NCBI GenBank assembly: GCA_963781025.1
Contig: CAWADU010000003.1
Span: 62,001-126,000 of the forward strand
Direction of reading: 5' to 3'
Source of the DNA: Tardibacter sp963781025
GTDB taxonomy: Bacteria > Pseudomonadota > Alphaproteobacteria > Sphingomonadales > Sphingomonadaceae
DNA: 64,000 nt
In this document: one piece after another, positions 28,343-36,270 of the stretch
Layout of the letters: every line of letters begins with the position of its first letter
Numbering within the stretch: position 1 is the first letter of the stretch
Position numbers and translations under genes: made by a program
Notes under the pieces: model-generated
Databases searched by the model: none
What the model was told of the DNA's origin: nothing
What the model saw: only the letters and a program-made list of their open reading frames with translations

Positions 28343-29467
28343 ATGTTCCGCTTCATCCATTCGAGCGACCTTCACCTGGGCAAGCGCTTCGGCAATTTTT
28401 CCGGAGATCTGCCGAGCCGACTACGCGAGGCGCGCCATGCCGTGATCGCCAAGCTGGCGCGGCAGGCGCGCGAGCAGGGGGCTAACACGATCCTGCTTGC
28501 GGGCGACACCTTCGATACCGAAACGCCTGGCACCGACGTCCGCCGGCAGGCTCTTACCGAAATGGCGCACCATTCGGCGATCCGGTGGGTGGTGCTGCCC
28601 GGCAACCACGATTCCCTTCAGGCGACCGAGCTGTGGGACCAACTCGGCACCGAGGCTCCGCCGAACGTCGTGCTGGCGATCCGCCCCGAACCGATGGAGC
28701 TCGCGGCAAACGTCCTGCTCCTGCCGGCCCCCTGCACGACGCGCCGTCCCGGCCGCGATTTGACCGAGTGGATGGACGCGGCAGGCACGCCCGAAGGTGC
28801 GATCCGCATCGGCCTCGCTCACGGTGCTATCCGCGAATTCTCGGAGGACACCGTCGCATCGGAAGTCATCGCGCCGAACCGCGCGGATCGAGCGGGGCTA
28901 AGTTACCTAGCGCTCGGCGACTGGCATGGCGCCATGCGCATCGATTCGCGAACCTGGTACAGCGGGACGCCCGAGCAGGACCGGTTCAAGCACGATCGTC
29001 CAGGCGAGGCGCTGCTGGTGAGCATCGCAAGCGGTTCCGCGTCGCCCGAGGTGGAAGCCCTGCCGGCCGCCAGCTTCTCGTGGCGTTCGTTCGATTTGCA
29101 CCTGCTAGATGGTGACGATGCCACGGCGGCGCTTCAGCCCCTGCTGCCCGAAGCTAGGGATCGCCGCCAGACTCTGGCCCGGGTGATCGCGACCGGCCGC
29201 AGCCGGCTGGCGCTGCGTGCCGTGCTGACCCGCGAGATCGAACAGGCCGTCCCTGACTTTGCGTGGCTGGAACTTGACGAAAGCGGCCTCGCGACCGAAT
29301 GCGAAGTTGATGACCTCGACGCGATCGATCGGGGCGGCGCTCTGCGCGAGGCGGCTGACGCGCTGCTCGCCGAAGCCCGCGACGAAAACCGATCCGCCGC
29401 CGAGCGCGACGTCGCCGGCGCGGCCCTCGCACGCCTTTACTCCTACGCTCAGACGGTGTCGCAATGA
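28343..29467 (+). CDS. Mre11/SbcD/YhaO-like metallophosphoesterase
   Basis: 374 aa. The calcineurin-like motifs are complete: SSDLHLG (Asp9, His11), LLAGDTFD (Asp55), LPGNHDS (Asn88-His89), LAHGAI and ALGDWHG. The last replaces the usual GHxH with GDWH, as seen in YhaO-like proteins. Mn2+-dependent DNA nuclease activity is expected. It starts 2 bp after the helicase stop and overlaps the ATPase by 4 bp, matching the SbcD-SbcC and YhaO-YhaN pairing. The frame is open further upstream but that part is inside the helicase gene. Confidence 0.9.
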   Translation: MFRFIHSSDLHLGKRFGNFSGDLPSRLREARHAVIAKLARQAREQGANTILLAGDTFDTETPGTDVRRQALTEMAHHSAIRWVVLPGNHDSLQATELWDQLGTEAPPNVVLAIRPEPMELAANVLLLPAPCTTRRPGRDLTEWMDAAGTPEGAIRIGLAHGAIREFSEDTVASEVIAPNRADRAGLSYLALGDWHGAMRIDSRTWYSGTPEQDRFKHDRPGEALLVSIASGSASPEVEALPAASFSWRSFDLHLLDGDDATAALQPLLPEARDRRQTLARVIATGRSRLALRAVLTREIEQAVPDFAWLELDESGLATECEVDDLDAIDRGGALREAADALLAEARDENRSAAERDVAGAALARLYSYAQTVSQ

Positions 29468-32085
29468 GGATATCCGCCCTTCGCTTGTTCAACGTGAAGC
29501 GGTTCGCCGATCGGGGTGTCGCGATCGAAGGAATCGGCGATGGGGTGAACGTGCTCTGCGCCGCCAACGAATTCGGCAAATCGACCAGCTTCGAAGCGCT
29601 GCATGCGGTGTTCTTCCAGCCGCATTCGAGCACCGCCGGTGATATCCGCGCCATCCGGCCCTACAGCGGCGGTAATCCGCTGATCGAGGCGGATGTGGCC
29701 ACCGACGAGGGCTGCTACCGGATCACCAAGCAATTCTACGGCGGCCGATCCGCGCGGATCGTCGATCTGGATACAGGGCGCCTCGTCGCCCAGGCCGACG
29801 AGGCGGAGAACTTCATTGGCGCGCTCGTCAAAGGAGGCGCGGGCGGGCCGGCCGGCCTGCTCTGGGTGCGCCAGGGCACGACGGGACTGGAAAAGCGTAG
29901 CCGGGCGGACGAGGATAGCGAGAAGCAGGTCCGCGCCAGCCTGCTCGAATCCGTGCAAGGCGAAGTCGAAGCGGTCACCGGCGGGCGGCGAATGGCCGAA
30001 GTGCTGGTCGCCACGGCCGAAGCCTGCTCAACTCTGGTCACCGCGACGGGCCGGCCCAAGGCGGGCGGGCGCTATGCCGCAGCGATCGGCGAGCGCGATA
30101 GGCTGGCATCGGACGAGCAGCGCCTATCCCAGGAAGTCGCCGCGCTGCGCGATGCGCTCGACCGGCGTGGCGCGGCCCTGCGGAGACTGACCGAGCTCGA
30201 TGTCGCGGAGGATCGTGCGGCGCGGCGACAGGCGACCGAGATCGCCCAGGCAGCTTTCGATGCCGCCGGGGCGCAGAACGATCGGCTCAAGGCGGCTCAG
30301 GCCGAACTCGATCTCGCGCGCGAGCGCCACGATACCGTCGATCGCGACCGGCAGCGGTTTCACGATGCATCGAACCAGGCACGGGAGCTGGAGAAACAGT
30401 TGCAGGCAGCCAATCGGCGACGCGACGAGGCCATTGATCGGCGGCGCAGCGCCGCCGAGGCGATCGAAAAGACGCGGGCCGAAGCGGACGCCGCTGAAGT
30501 GGACGAAGCCACGGCGCGAGACGTGCTCGATCGCCTCAATGTCGCGGCCAAGGCGCGCGAGGCATCCGAACGCCTTGCCGAGCGCAGGGAGCGCCTGCGC
30601 CAGGCTGAAGGAGTCCGGCAGACGATCGAGGAAAGCGAGGCGCAGTTCGCGCAGGCGACCATACCGGCCGGCGCGATCGACGAACTGGTCGGCCTGGATG
30701 TCGAGATCGCCAGGGTCCGCGCCCTGCGCGATGCGGGGCGTCCGTCCGTCGCCATCACCTACAAGGAAGGCGCGGTCGGTCGCGTCACGATGGATGGCGA
30801 TCCGCTCACCGACGGGGAGGAGCGCGGCTACGACGGACACACCCACTTGGCGGCACCCGGCATCGGCATCATCACCCTGCGATCGAACCGGCCGGAAGAC
30901 GACAACCGTCTGGAACAGGTAGAGGAAAAGCGGTCGACCCTGCTCGCCTCGATGGGGGTCGGCGATCTCGCCGCAGCGCGGGCGCAGCAGGAACGAGCGC
31001 AGCAATTCGAAGCCCAGGCGCGGGAAGGCCGTGCGCAGATGGCCCTGCTAGCGCCCGACGGCCTGGCGAAGCTGCGGGAAGAGGTAGCGGCGCATGCTTT
31101 AGCGGAAGCGGAGGAGATCGCACTCAAGGCCGATCCGATACAGACCCAGTCGGCGCTTGAGGAAGCCAGTCAACGGCGCAAGCAAACAAGTCAGGACATT
31201 CGCGAGCTCGAACCGCTGCGCGCGAGCGCGGAGGACGTCTTCGTTCGGTCTGAGACCGAGTTGGCCACGCTCAACGCCGAAGCGCAGCAGATCGTGGCGA
31301 TCCTCGGCCCGGAAGATGAGCGGGACCAGCGTGAGCAGGACCTGACCAACAGGCTCGTGCCCCTGAAAGAAGCGCTGGCGGCAGCCGAAGCCCAGGTGGC
31401 GCAGCTCGATGCGGTTGCCGTGGATCTGGAATCCGCAGCGGCCGCGCTCAATCGGGCAAAGTCGGTGGAGCAGGCGGTCGATATGGAATGCGGCCAGCTT
31501 CGAGAGGCGCTGGCCGGCTTCAACGCCCAGATCCGCACGCGGTCGGACGACGCGGTGGAAGAAAAATGGCAGGAAACCCAGGAGGCGCTGACCGTCGCCG
31601 AGGCCCGCGTGACGGCATTCGAAAAGGAAGTGGCCGTTCTGCAGCGGTTGTCGGGTGCGCTGGAGGCCGCCCGCTCTCAGGCCCGCGAGCTTTATCTGAA
31701 ACCCGTTATGGCGGAACTGAAGCCACTGCTTGGGCTCCTGTTCGACGATGTCTCGATAACCTTCGACGACAGGACACTGTTGCCCCAGACGATCCTGCGC
31801 AACGGCCTGGAAGAAGAGATCGAGCGCCTCAGCGGCGGCATGCGGGAGCAACTCTCCGTCCTTACCCGCTTAGCCTTCGCCCGCCTCCTCGCCCGCGACG
31901 GACGCCCCGCTCCGGTCATCCTGGACGACGCGCTCGTATATTCGGATGATGACCGCATCGAGAAAATGTTCGACGCCCTTCATCGCCAGGCGCGCGACCA
32001 GCAGATAATCGTCTTTTCATGCCGACAGCGCGCCTTCCAAAAACTAGGCGGCAACGTTCTTCAGATGACAGATTGGCAGCCATGA
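29464..32085 (+). CDS. Rad50/SbcC/YhaN-like SMC-type ATPase
   Basis: 873 aa. Walker A is CAANEFGKST (32-41), the ABC signature LSGGMREQL is near 789, and Walker B VILDDALVYSDD is near 818-829. Between them lies long alternating Glu/Ala/Arg coiled coil. Rad50 and SbcC carry a CxxC zinc hook at the coil tip; none is present here, and a glycine-rich insert (about 415-480, with GRVTMDGDPLTD) sits in mid-coil instead, as in YhaN-type ATPases. With the preceding nuclease it should form a DNA-end-processing complex, and the helicase in the same operon suggests a three-part nucleic-acid defence machine. Confidence 0.9.
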   Translation: MRISALRLFNVKRFADRGVAIEGIGDGVNVLCAANEFGKSTSFEALHAVFFQPHSSTAGDIRAIRPYSGGNPLIEADVATDEGCYRITKQFYGGRSARIVDLDTGRLVAQADEAENFIGALVKGGAGGPAGLLWVRQGTTGLEKRSRADEDSEKQVRASLLESVQGEVEAVTGGRRMAEVLVATAEACSTLVTATGRPKAGGRYAAAIGERDRLASDEQRLSQEVAALRDALDRRGAALRRLTELDVAEDRAARRQATEIAQAAFDAAGAQNDRLKAAQAELDLARERHDTVDRDRQRFHDASNQARELEKQLQAANRRRDEAIDRRRSAAEAIEKTRAEADAAEVDEATARDVLDRLNVAAKAREASERLAERRERLRQAEGVRQTIEESEAQFAQATIPAGAIDELVGLDVEIARVRALRDAGRPSVAITYKEGAVGRVTMDGDPLTDGEERGYDGHTHLAAPGIGIITLRSNRPEDDNRLEQVEEKRSTLLASMGVGDLAAARAQQERAQQFEAQAREGRAQMALLAPDGLAKLREEVAAHALAEAEEIALKADPIQTQSALEEASQRRKQTSQDIRELEPLRASAEDVFVRSETELATLNAEAQQIVAILGPEDERDQREQDLTNRLVPLKEALAAAEAQVAQLDAVAVDLESAAAALNRAKSVEQAVDMECGQLREALAGFNAQIRTRSDDAVEEKWQETQEALTVAEARVTAFEKEVAVLQRLSGALEAARSQARELYLKPVMAELKPLLGLLFDDVSITFDDRTLLPQTILRNGLEEEIERLSGGMREQLSVLTRLAFARLLARDGRPAPVILDDALVYSDDDRIEKMFDALHRQARDQQIIVFSCRQRAFQKLGGNVLQMTDWQP

Positions 32086-32135
32086 TGGGAATGGGGTCAC
32101 ATTTGGCGTCGGCTATGCCTCTTTAAGCGGTTTCA

Positions 32136-32316
32136 CGCGCCGCCCCTGACGCCAAAGGCGGCGCTTCAATTGATGCGGGTGTATGCGAACTGGGTGCATC
32201 CTGCGGGCCTCAACTTCGGCGATTGCTTCGGCTACGATGTGGCAAAGGAACATGCTTGTCCCTTGTTCTTCCTGGGGAATGACTTCACCCAAATCGATAT
32301 TGAAGATGTTCTCTGA
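32136..32316 (+). pseudogene. 3' fragment of a vapC gene
   Basis: The frame reads LTPKAALQLMRVYANW and then VHPAGLNFGDCFGYDVAKE, ending IEDVL-stop. That aligns with the last ~55 residues of the intact VapC at 21278-21661 with a three-residue gap. The N-terminal PIN strands with the first acidic residues are missing, so it cannot be an active toxin. It forms the first half of direct repeat B. Confidence 0.75.
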
Positions 32317-32474
32317 CGGCTCCGCCGCAGTCATGCCATTGCGCAGACTTGTTTCACGGGACATACTGGTAACTACCCCCCGACTGGCTTCGGCCGCCGG
32401 GCGCGCGGCGGGCGAAAGCCCGCCGTTGCTCTATGAGTACGTCGAATTGCGCAGGAGTGTCGTGAACGCTTGGC
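32176..32474. repeat. Direct repeat, copy B
   Basis: Counterpart of 21523-21820 in the same orientation, including the GAAA-loop hairpin CGGCGGGC-GAAA-GCCCGCCG at 32406-32425 and the closing GTGTCGTGA-CGCTTGG. It starts about 90 bp after the ATPase stop. The two copies have diverged at many positions, so the duplication is not recent. Confidence 0.8.
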
Positions 32475-32666
32475 GGCTATAATTGCGTTCGGTCAGTGGT
32501 AAGGTATCATAAATACTACCGTAACAGGATTATGGGCGTATTTATAATACCTTTTGCACGATTATGTGGCCGGTGGTTGCATTGAACATTTCGGATCGGG
32601 GCGGTGGCTTCCTGAGGGTGCTTGGGCGAAGTCTGCATTGGCTCAGGCTTGAAACTGTTCTGCCGC

Positions 32667-32691
32667 AATAAAAATGGGGGCCGTAGCCCCC
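32667..32691 (-). terminator. Rho-independent terminator of the tracrRNA
   Basis: On the minus strand GGGGGC-TAC-GGCCCCC is followed by ATTTTTATT. This is a strong GC stem with a three-base loop and a U-rich tail, ending the tracrRNA at about 32,668. Confidence 0.8.
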
Positions 32692-32745
32692 ACCTTATTT
32701 GGTGCAATCAAGTTGCTTGTTAACAACCAGACCTGCGATTTCTGA
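32668..32745 (-). ncRNA. tracrRNA (short form) of the type II-C system
   Basis: The minus-strand transcript begins with an anti-repeat. TTCAGAAATCGC matches the complement of the CRISPR repeat exactly. After one bulged A, GGTC and the following GGTTGTTAAC continue pairing, with several G-U pairs and one bulged U, to the 5' end of the repeat. Downstream come a nexus-like small hairpin (GCAA-CTTGA-TTGC), a second weak stem (ACC...GGT) and the terminator. Length is about 78 nt, short for a tracrRNA. Its promoter is the extended -10 at 32750-32758. It is divergent from cas9, guiding both crRNA maturation with RNase III and target recognition. Confidence 0.85.
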
Positions 32746-32749
32746 AGGG

Positions 32750-32758
32750 CTTATACCA
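32750..32758 (-). promoter_or_regulatory. Extended -10 promoter of the tracrRNA
   Basis: On the minus strand TGG-TATAAG is an extended -10 element (TGn plus five of six consensus bases). A TTGACA-like -35 lies 20 bp further up, at the edge of the degenerate repeat; that spacing is longer than ideal. Predicted transcription start is about 32,743, at the beginning of the anti-repeat. Confidence 0.55.
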
Positions 32759-32775
32759 TCAGCACCGGCGGCGGT

Positions 32776-32809
32776 TGTCAAGGGTCAGAAATCGAAGTCC
32801 GATTGCAAC
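32776..32809 (-). repeat. Degenerate CRISPR repeat upstream of the tracrRNA (natural sgRNA candidate)
   Basis: On the minus strand it begins GTTGCAATCGGACTTCGATT and continues TCTGACCC. It matches the array repeat at both ends of its 5' two-thirds (GTTGCA, GGAC, CGATTTCTGA) and has lost the 3' part. It can still pair with the anti-repeat: CGATTTCTGA pairs perfectly, and the changed CAATCG pairs with the anti-repeat GGTTG better than the array version does. About 20 bases separate it from the tracrRNA promoter, so a longer transcript would be a spacer-repeat-linker-tracr single guide. Confidence 0.7.
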
Positions 32810-32829
32810 ACTCCACGATTGCAGAACGA
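32810..32829 (-). other. Guide-like segment abutting the degenerate repeat
   Basis: These 20 bases occupy the guide position relative to the degenerate repeat. On the minus strand the repeat-proximal 11 bases (the seed of a Cas9 guide) read AATCGTGGAGT and recur exactly on the plus strand at 32886-32896. The distal nine bases do not match well. A minus-strand TATATG near 32,850 could serve as the -10 of a longer transcript. Confidence 0.55.
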
Positions 32830-32885
32830 CGAGGCTATCAACCACTCCATATAGCGATCGGTACGGGGAAGCGCCATACAACTTT

Positions 32886-32896
32886 AATCGTGGAGT
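32886..32896 (+). promoter_or_regulatory. Putative self-target (seed match) next to the cas9 promoter
   Basis: AATCGTGGAGT equals the seed of the guide-like segment at 32810-32829. The adjoining 3' bases AGGAGTTG would be the PAM side, and they run into the putative cas9 -35 hexamer at 32902. Eleven matched bases should permit Cas9 binding without cutting, as established for S. pyogenes tracr-L. Confidence 0.5.
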
Positions 32897-32901
32897 AGGA
32901 G

Positions 32902-32930
32902 TTGACTCCTATTTAATGGTGTCGGATGAT
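32902..32930 (+). promoter_or_regulatory. cas9: Putative cas9 promoter
   Basis: TTGACT (32902-32907), a 17-bp spacer and GATGAT (32925-32930, four of six consensus bases). The -35 sits in a small palindrome AGGAGT-TG-ACTCCT (32897-32910). A second inverted repeat GTCGGAT...ATCCGAC (32921-32941) overlaps the -10. Only a sequence-pattern prediction. Confidence 0.45.
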
Positions 32931-32974
32931 GCATATCCGACGAGCCACCTAGGCGGCTTGCCGGTGGTGGGCCC

Positions 32975-33003
32975 GGCGGGTCGAGCGCATCGCTCTACCC
33001 GCC
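32975..33003 (+). promoter_or_regulatory. Stable 5'-UTR hairpin before the cas9 ribosome site
   Basis: GGCGGGT-c-GAGCG pairs with CGCTC-t-ACCCGCC around a CAT loop: 12 bp with one internal mismatch. It ends 6 bp before the GGAGG ribosome site (33010-33014), so it could slow or gate translation of cas9 or protect the mRNA end. Confidence 0.55.
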
Positions 33004-33021
33004 CATTGCGGAGGATTGATG

Positions 33022-36000
33022 ATGGGAACGCGGCTGGGACTGGACATCGGCACCAACAGCATCGGTTGGTGCATCTTCGATGGCGACCGAATCCGCGACA
33101 TCGGGGTTCGCATCTTCTCCGATGGCCGTGACCCCAAGTCGGGCGCGTCGCTGGCGGTTGACCGGCGCGATGCACGAGCGATGCGGCGGCGGCGCGATCG
33201 ATATGTCCGCCGCCGCTCGGCGCTGCTGGGGGCGTTGATCGACACCGGCCTGATGCCAGCCGACGCACAGGACGCCAAGGCACTGGCCGGGTGCGATCCT
33301 TATGAGCTTCGCGCGGCTGGGCTAGATGAGTTGTTGTCTCCTCACCAGCTCGGCCGGGCGCTGTTCCACCTCAATCAGCGGCGCGGCTTCAAATCCAACC
33401 GCAAGGCCGAACGCAAATCTGGCGACGATAAGGAAGGCGGCAAGATCGCTGGCGGCGCGAAGGCGCTCGACCTGGCGATGGGGGATGCTGGCGCACGCAC
33501 TTATGGCGAGTTCCTGGCTGGCCGGGATACCAAGCGCGTGCGGATGCGCGCGGAAGGGGAGGGCTATGACTTCTACCCGGAGCGCCGCCATCTGGAGGCC
33601 GAATTCAATGCAATCTGGGCCGCGCAGGCGGCGCACCATCCCACGCTGCTGACCGATGCCGTCCGCGACCGGCTATGGCGCATCATCTTTTTCCAGCGTC
33701 CGCTGAAAGAGCCGAAGGTGGGCGGCTGCACCTTCTTCAACGAAGAACCGCGCCTGCCCAAGGCGCATCCGCTGTTTCAGGAGCGGCGGCTCTATGAGGA
33801 GGTCAACCAGCTTGAGATCACAAAGGCGGGTGCGCCATCGCACAAGCTGACGCTGGATCAGCGCGACAGGATCGTTCTCAAGCTCAAGTCGGCGAAGACC
33901 GCAAGTTTTTCAGGCCTGGCCAAGCTGTTGAAGCTAGCCGACGGCGAGAGCTTCAACAAGGCGAGCGAAAACCGCACCGGCCTGATCGGCGATGAGATTT
34001 TCGCCTCGTTCAGCGACAAGAAGTGCTTCGGCACACGCTGGGCACATTTCGATCCCGGTGTGCAATGGTCGATCATCGAAGCGGTGGCCGAAGAGGAAGA
34101 CCCGGTTCGCCTTCACGACTGGCTGATGGCCACGCACGGCGTCACTGCGGAACAGGCCGAACCCATCGGGCGGGTTCGCCTGCCCGATGGGCATGGGCGG
34201 CTGGGGGAAACCGCGAGTCGCAAGATCCTCGCCGAGCTCAAGCGGGATGTGATCACCTACAACGAGGCAGTGGAGGCCGCGCTCGGCAAATCGCACAGCG
34301 ACTTTCGCACGGAAGAGGTGCTTGATGAACTGCCGTACTACGGCGAACTGCTCTCCCGCGAAATTCCGCCCGGCACGCTCAACCCGGACGATGACGACGA
34401 AGTCCGCTGGGGTAAGATCACCAATCCCACAGTCCACATCGGCCTGAACCAACTCCGGCGTCTACTGAATGCCATCATCAAGGTGCATGGCCGCCCGGAC
34501 GAGATCGTTGTCGAGTTGGCGCGCGAATTGAAGCTCAGCGAAAAGGAAAAGGCCGAGCACAACAAGAGGATCGGCGCAAATACCCGTGCGGCGGAGGCAC
34601 GCTCAAAGAAACTGCTCGAAAGCGATCAGCGTGATAGCGGCTCCAACCGGGCGCTGCTCAAATTGTGGGAAGACCTCAATCCGGACAACCCGCTGGACCG
34701 TTGTTGCCCGTTCTGCGGGCGGCATATCGGCCAGCTGGCGCTGTTCACCGATCAGACCGAGATCGAACACATCATCCCCTATTCCCGCTCCTTTGATGAT
34801 AGCGCTGCGAACAAGGTAATCGCGCATCGCAGCTGCAACAGGGAAAAGGGCAACAAGACGCCATGGGAGGCTTGGGGCAACACCGAGCGCTGGGCGATCA
34901 TCGCCGAGCAGGTGTCACGGCTCCACAAATCGAAGCAATGGCGCTTTGCCCCTGATGCGATGGAACGCTTCGAGAAGGATGGCGGCTTCCTGGCGCGCCA
35001 ATTGACCGATACGCAATATCTGTCGCGGATGGCACGAACCTATCTGTCGAGCCTTTATCCCGAGCGCCCTTCGGATCGACTGCCTGGTGAAGGCGTTCAG
35101 GGCGTGTACGTGATCCCCGGTCGTATGACGGCGATGCTTCGGCGACTTTGGGGCCTCAACGAACTCCTGCCTGATCATAACTACGTCGAAAACCCGCACA
35201 GCGGTGCACCGAAGAACCGCCTCGATCATCGCCATCACGCAATCGACGCGGCGGTCGTGGCGGCAACGGATCGTGGCATGCTCAATCAGATCGCCAAGGC
35301 GGCAGGCCGTGCAGAGGATCAGAATCTCGACAAGCTATTCGTCGACCTGCCTAAGCCTTGGGAAACTTTCCGTGAGGATTTGCGCGATTCCTTGGCCCGC
35401 GTAGTGGTCAGCCACAAGGCCGATCATGGGCGCAAAGGCAAGCCACCCAAGGGCAAGGATGCCACCGCCGCGCGGTTGCACAACGATACCGCCTACGGGT
35501 TGACCGGACTCACCAGCGACAGCGGCCTGCCGATTGTCGTCCACCGCGTGCCTTTGCTGAGCCTCAAGCCGGCCGACATCACCGATCCCATCCGCATCCC
35601 GGATGCCGCACTGCAACGGGCACTGTGGGCGGCAACCGATGGGCTGTCGGGCAAGGACTTCGAAGCGGCACTCCGCAAGTTCGCGAAATCCGACCCGGTG
35701 TTCAAGGGCATCCGCCATGTCCGTGTACGAGAGGCGCTCGGCGTAATCCCGATCCGTGATGCGACCGGCTGCACCTACAAGGCATACAAGGGCGATGCGA
35801 ACGCCCGCTTCGATGTGTGGCGGATGCCGAACGGGAAATGGGTGTCGAGCTGGAAGGACAGGGAGGGCAGGCAGCAATCAGGCATTGTCTCGATGTTCGA
35901 CGCGCACCAGTCCGATGTGGTGGAAAGGCGGCCGCATCCGGCGGCGAAGCGTGTGCTCAGCCTGCGACAGAACGACCTGGTGGCCGTCGAGCCAAACGGA

Positions 36001-36222
36001 CAGGATCGCAAGATCATGCGCGTGGTCAAGTTCTCTGGTGGTGGCCAGATCACCTTCGCCGAACATCAGGAAGCTGGCCCCTTGAAGGCAAGGGATGCAA
36101 TATCCGGCGATATTGATCCTTTCAAATATTTCTATTCGTCAGCCGGCGGATTGCAAAAGGCGAAGGCTCGCCAGGTTCGTATCGATGAACTTGGTCGTAT
36201 CTTTGATCCGGGGCGGCGTTAA
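33022..36222 (+). CDS. cas9: CRISPR-associated endonuclease Cas9 (type II-C)
   Basis: 1066 aa, the compact II-C size. RuvC-I LGLDIGTNSIGWC carries Asp8. The Arg-rich bridge helix spans about 50-75. RuvC-II IVVELARELK has Glu498. The HNH domain has EIEHIIPYS with His583 and CNREKGN with Asn606, flanked by CPFC and a third Cys that suggest zinc binding. RuvC-III HHAIDAAVVA has Asp742. The C-terminal ~250 residues are WED/PAM-interacting. All catalytic residues are present, so it should cut DNA. Start ATG 33022 has GGAGG seven bases upstream; ATG 33019 is possible. It is the first gene of cas9-cas1-cas2, with the tracrRNA divergent upstream. Confidence 0.97.
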   Translation: MGTRLGLDIGTNSIGWCIFDGDRIRDIGVRIFSDGRDPKSGASLAVDRRDARAMRRRRDRYVRRRSALLGALIDTGLMPADAQDAKALAGCDPYELRAAGLDELLSPHQLGRALFHLNQRRGFKSNRKAERKSGDDKEGGKIAGGAKALDLAMGDAGARTYGEFLAGRDTKRVRMRAEGEGYDFYPERRHLEAEFNAIWAAQAAHHPTLLTDAVRDRLWRIIFFQRPLKEPKVGGCTFFNEEPRLPKAHPLFQERRLYEEVNQLEITKAGAPSHKLTLDQRDRIVLKLKSAKTASFSGLAKLLKLADGESFNKASENRTGLIGDEIFASFSDKKCFGTRWAHFDPGVQWSIIEAVAEEEDPVRLHDWLMATHGVTAEQAEPIGRVRLPDGHGRLGETASRKILAELKRDVITYNEAVEAALGKSHSDFRTEEVLDELPYYGELLSREIPPGTLNPDDDDEVRWGKITNPTVHIGLNQLRRLLNAIIKVHGRPDEIVVELARELKLSEKEKAEHNKRIGANTRAAEARSKKLLESDQRDSGSNRALLKLWEDLNPDNPLDRCCPFCGRHIGQLALFTDQTEIEHIIPYSRSFDDSAANKVIAHRSCNREKGNKTPWEAWGNTERWAIIAEQVSRLHKSKQWRFAPDAMERFEKDGGFLARQLTDTQYLSRMARTYLSSLYPERPSDRLPGEGVQGVYVIPGRMTAMLRRLWGLNELLPDHNYVENPHSGAPKNRLDHRHHAIDAAVVAATDRGMLNQIAKAAGRAEDQNLDKLFVDLPKPWETFREDLRDSLARVVVSHKADHGRKGKPPKGKDATAARLHNDTAYGLTGLTSDSGLPIVVHRVPLLSLKPADITDPIRIPDAALQRALWAATDGLSGKDFEAALRKFAKSDPVFKGIRHVRVREALGVIPIRDATGCTYKAYKGDANARFDVWRMPNGKWVSSWKDREGRQQSGIVSMFDAHQSDVVERRPHPAAKRVLSLRQNDLVAVEPNGQDRKIMRVVKFSGGGQITFAEHQEAGPLKARDAISGDIDPFKYFYSSAGGLQKAKARQVRIDELGRIFDPGRR

Positions 36223-36270
36223 CCAGTCATTATCCATGATGTGCCAGCCTGCACTTCCGAAAGGCTGGCC

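Noticed and set aside
32136..32316. Second functional VapC toxin
   Set aside because: Only the C-terminal third is present; the N-terminal acidic residues of the PIN site are missing and there is no antitoxin.
32783..32900. tracrRNA on the plus strand starting at the repeat-like sequence at 32,783
   Set aside because: The plus-strand continuation has no terminator close by and no nexus; the minus-strand anti-repeat at 32,720-32,746 has both, so the 32,783 element is better read as a degenerate repeat.
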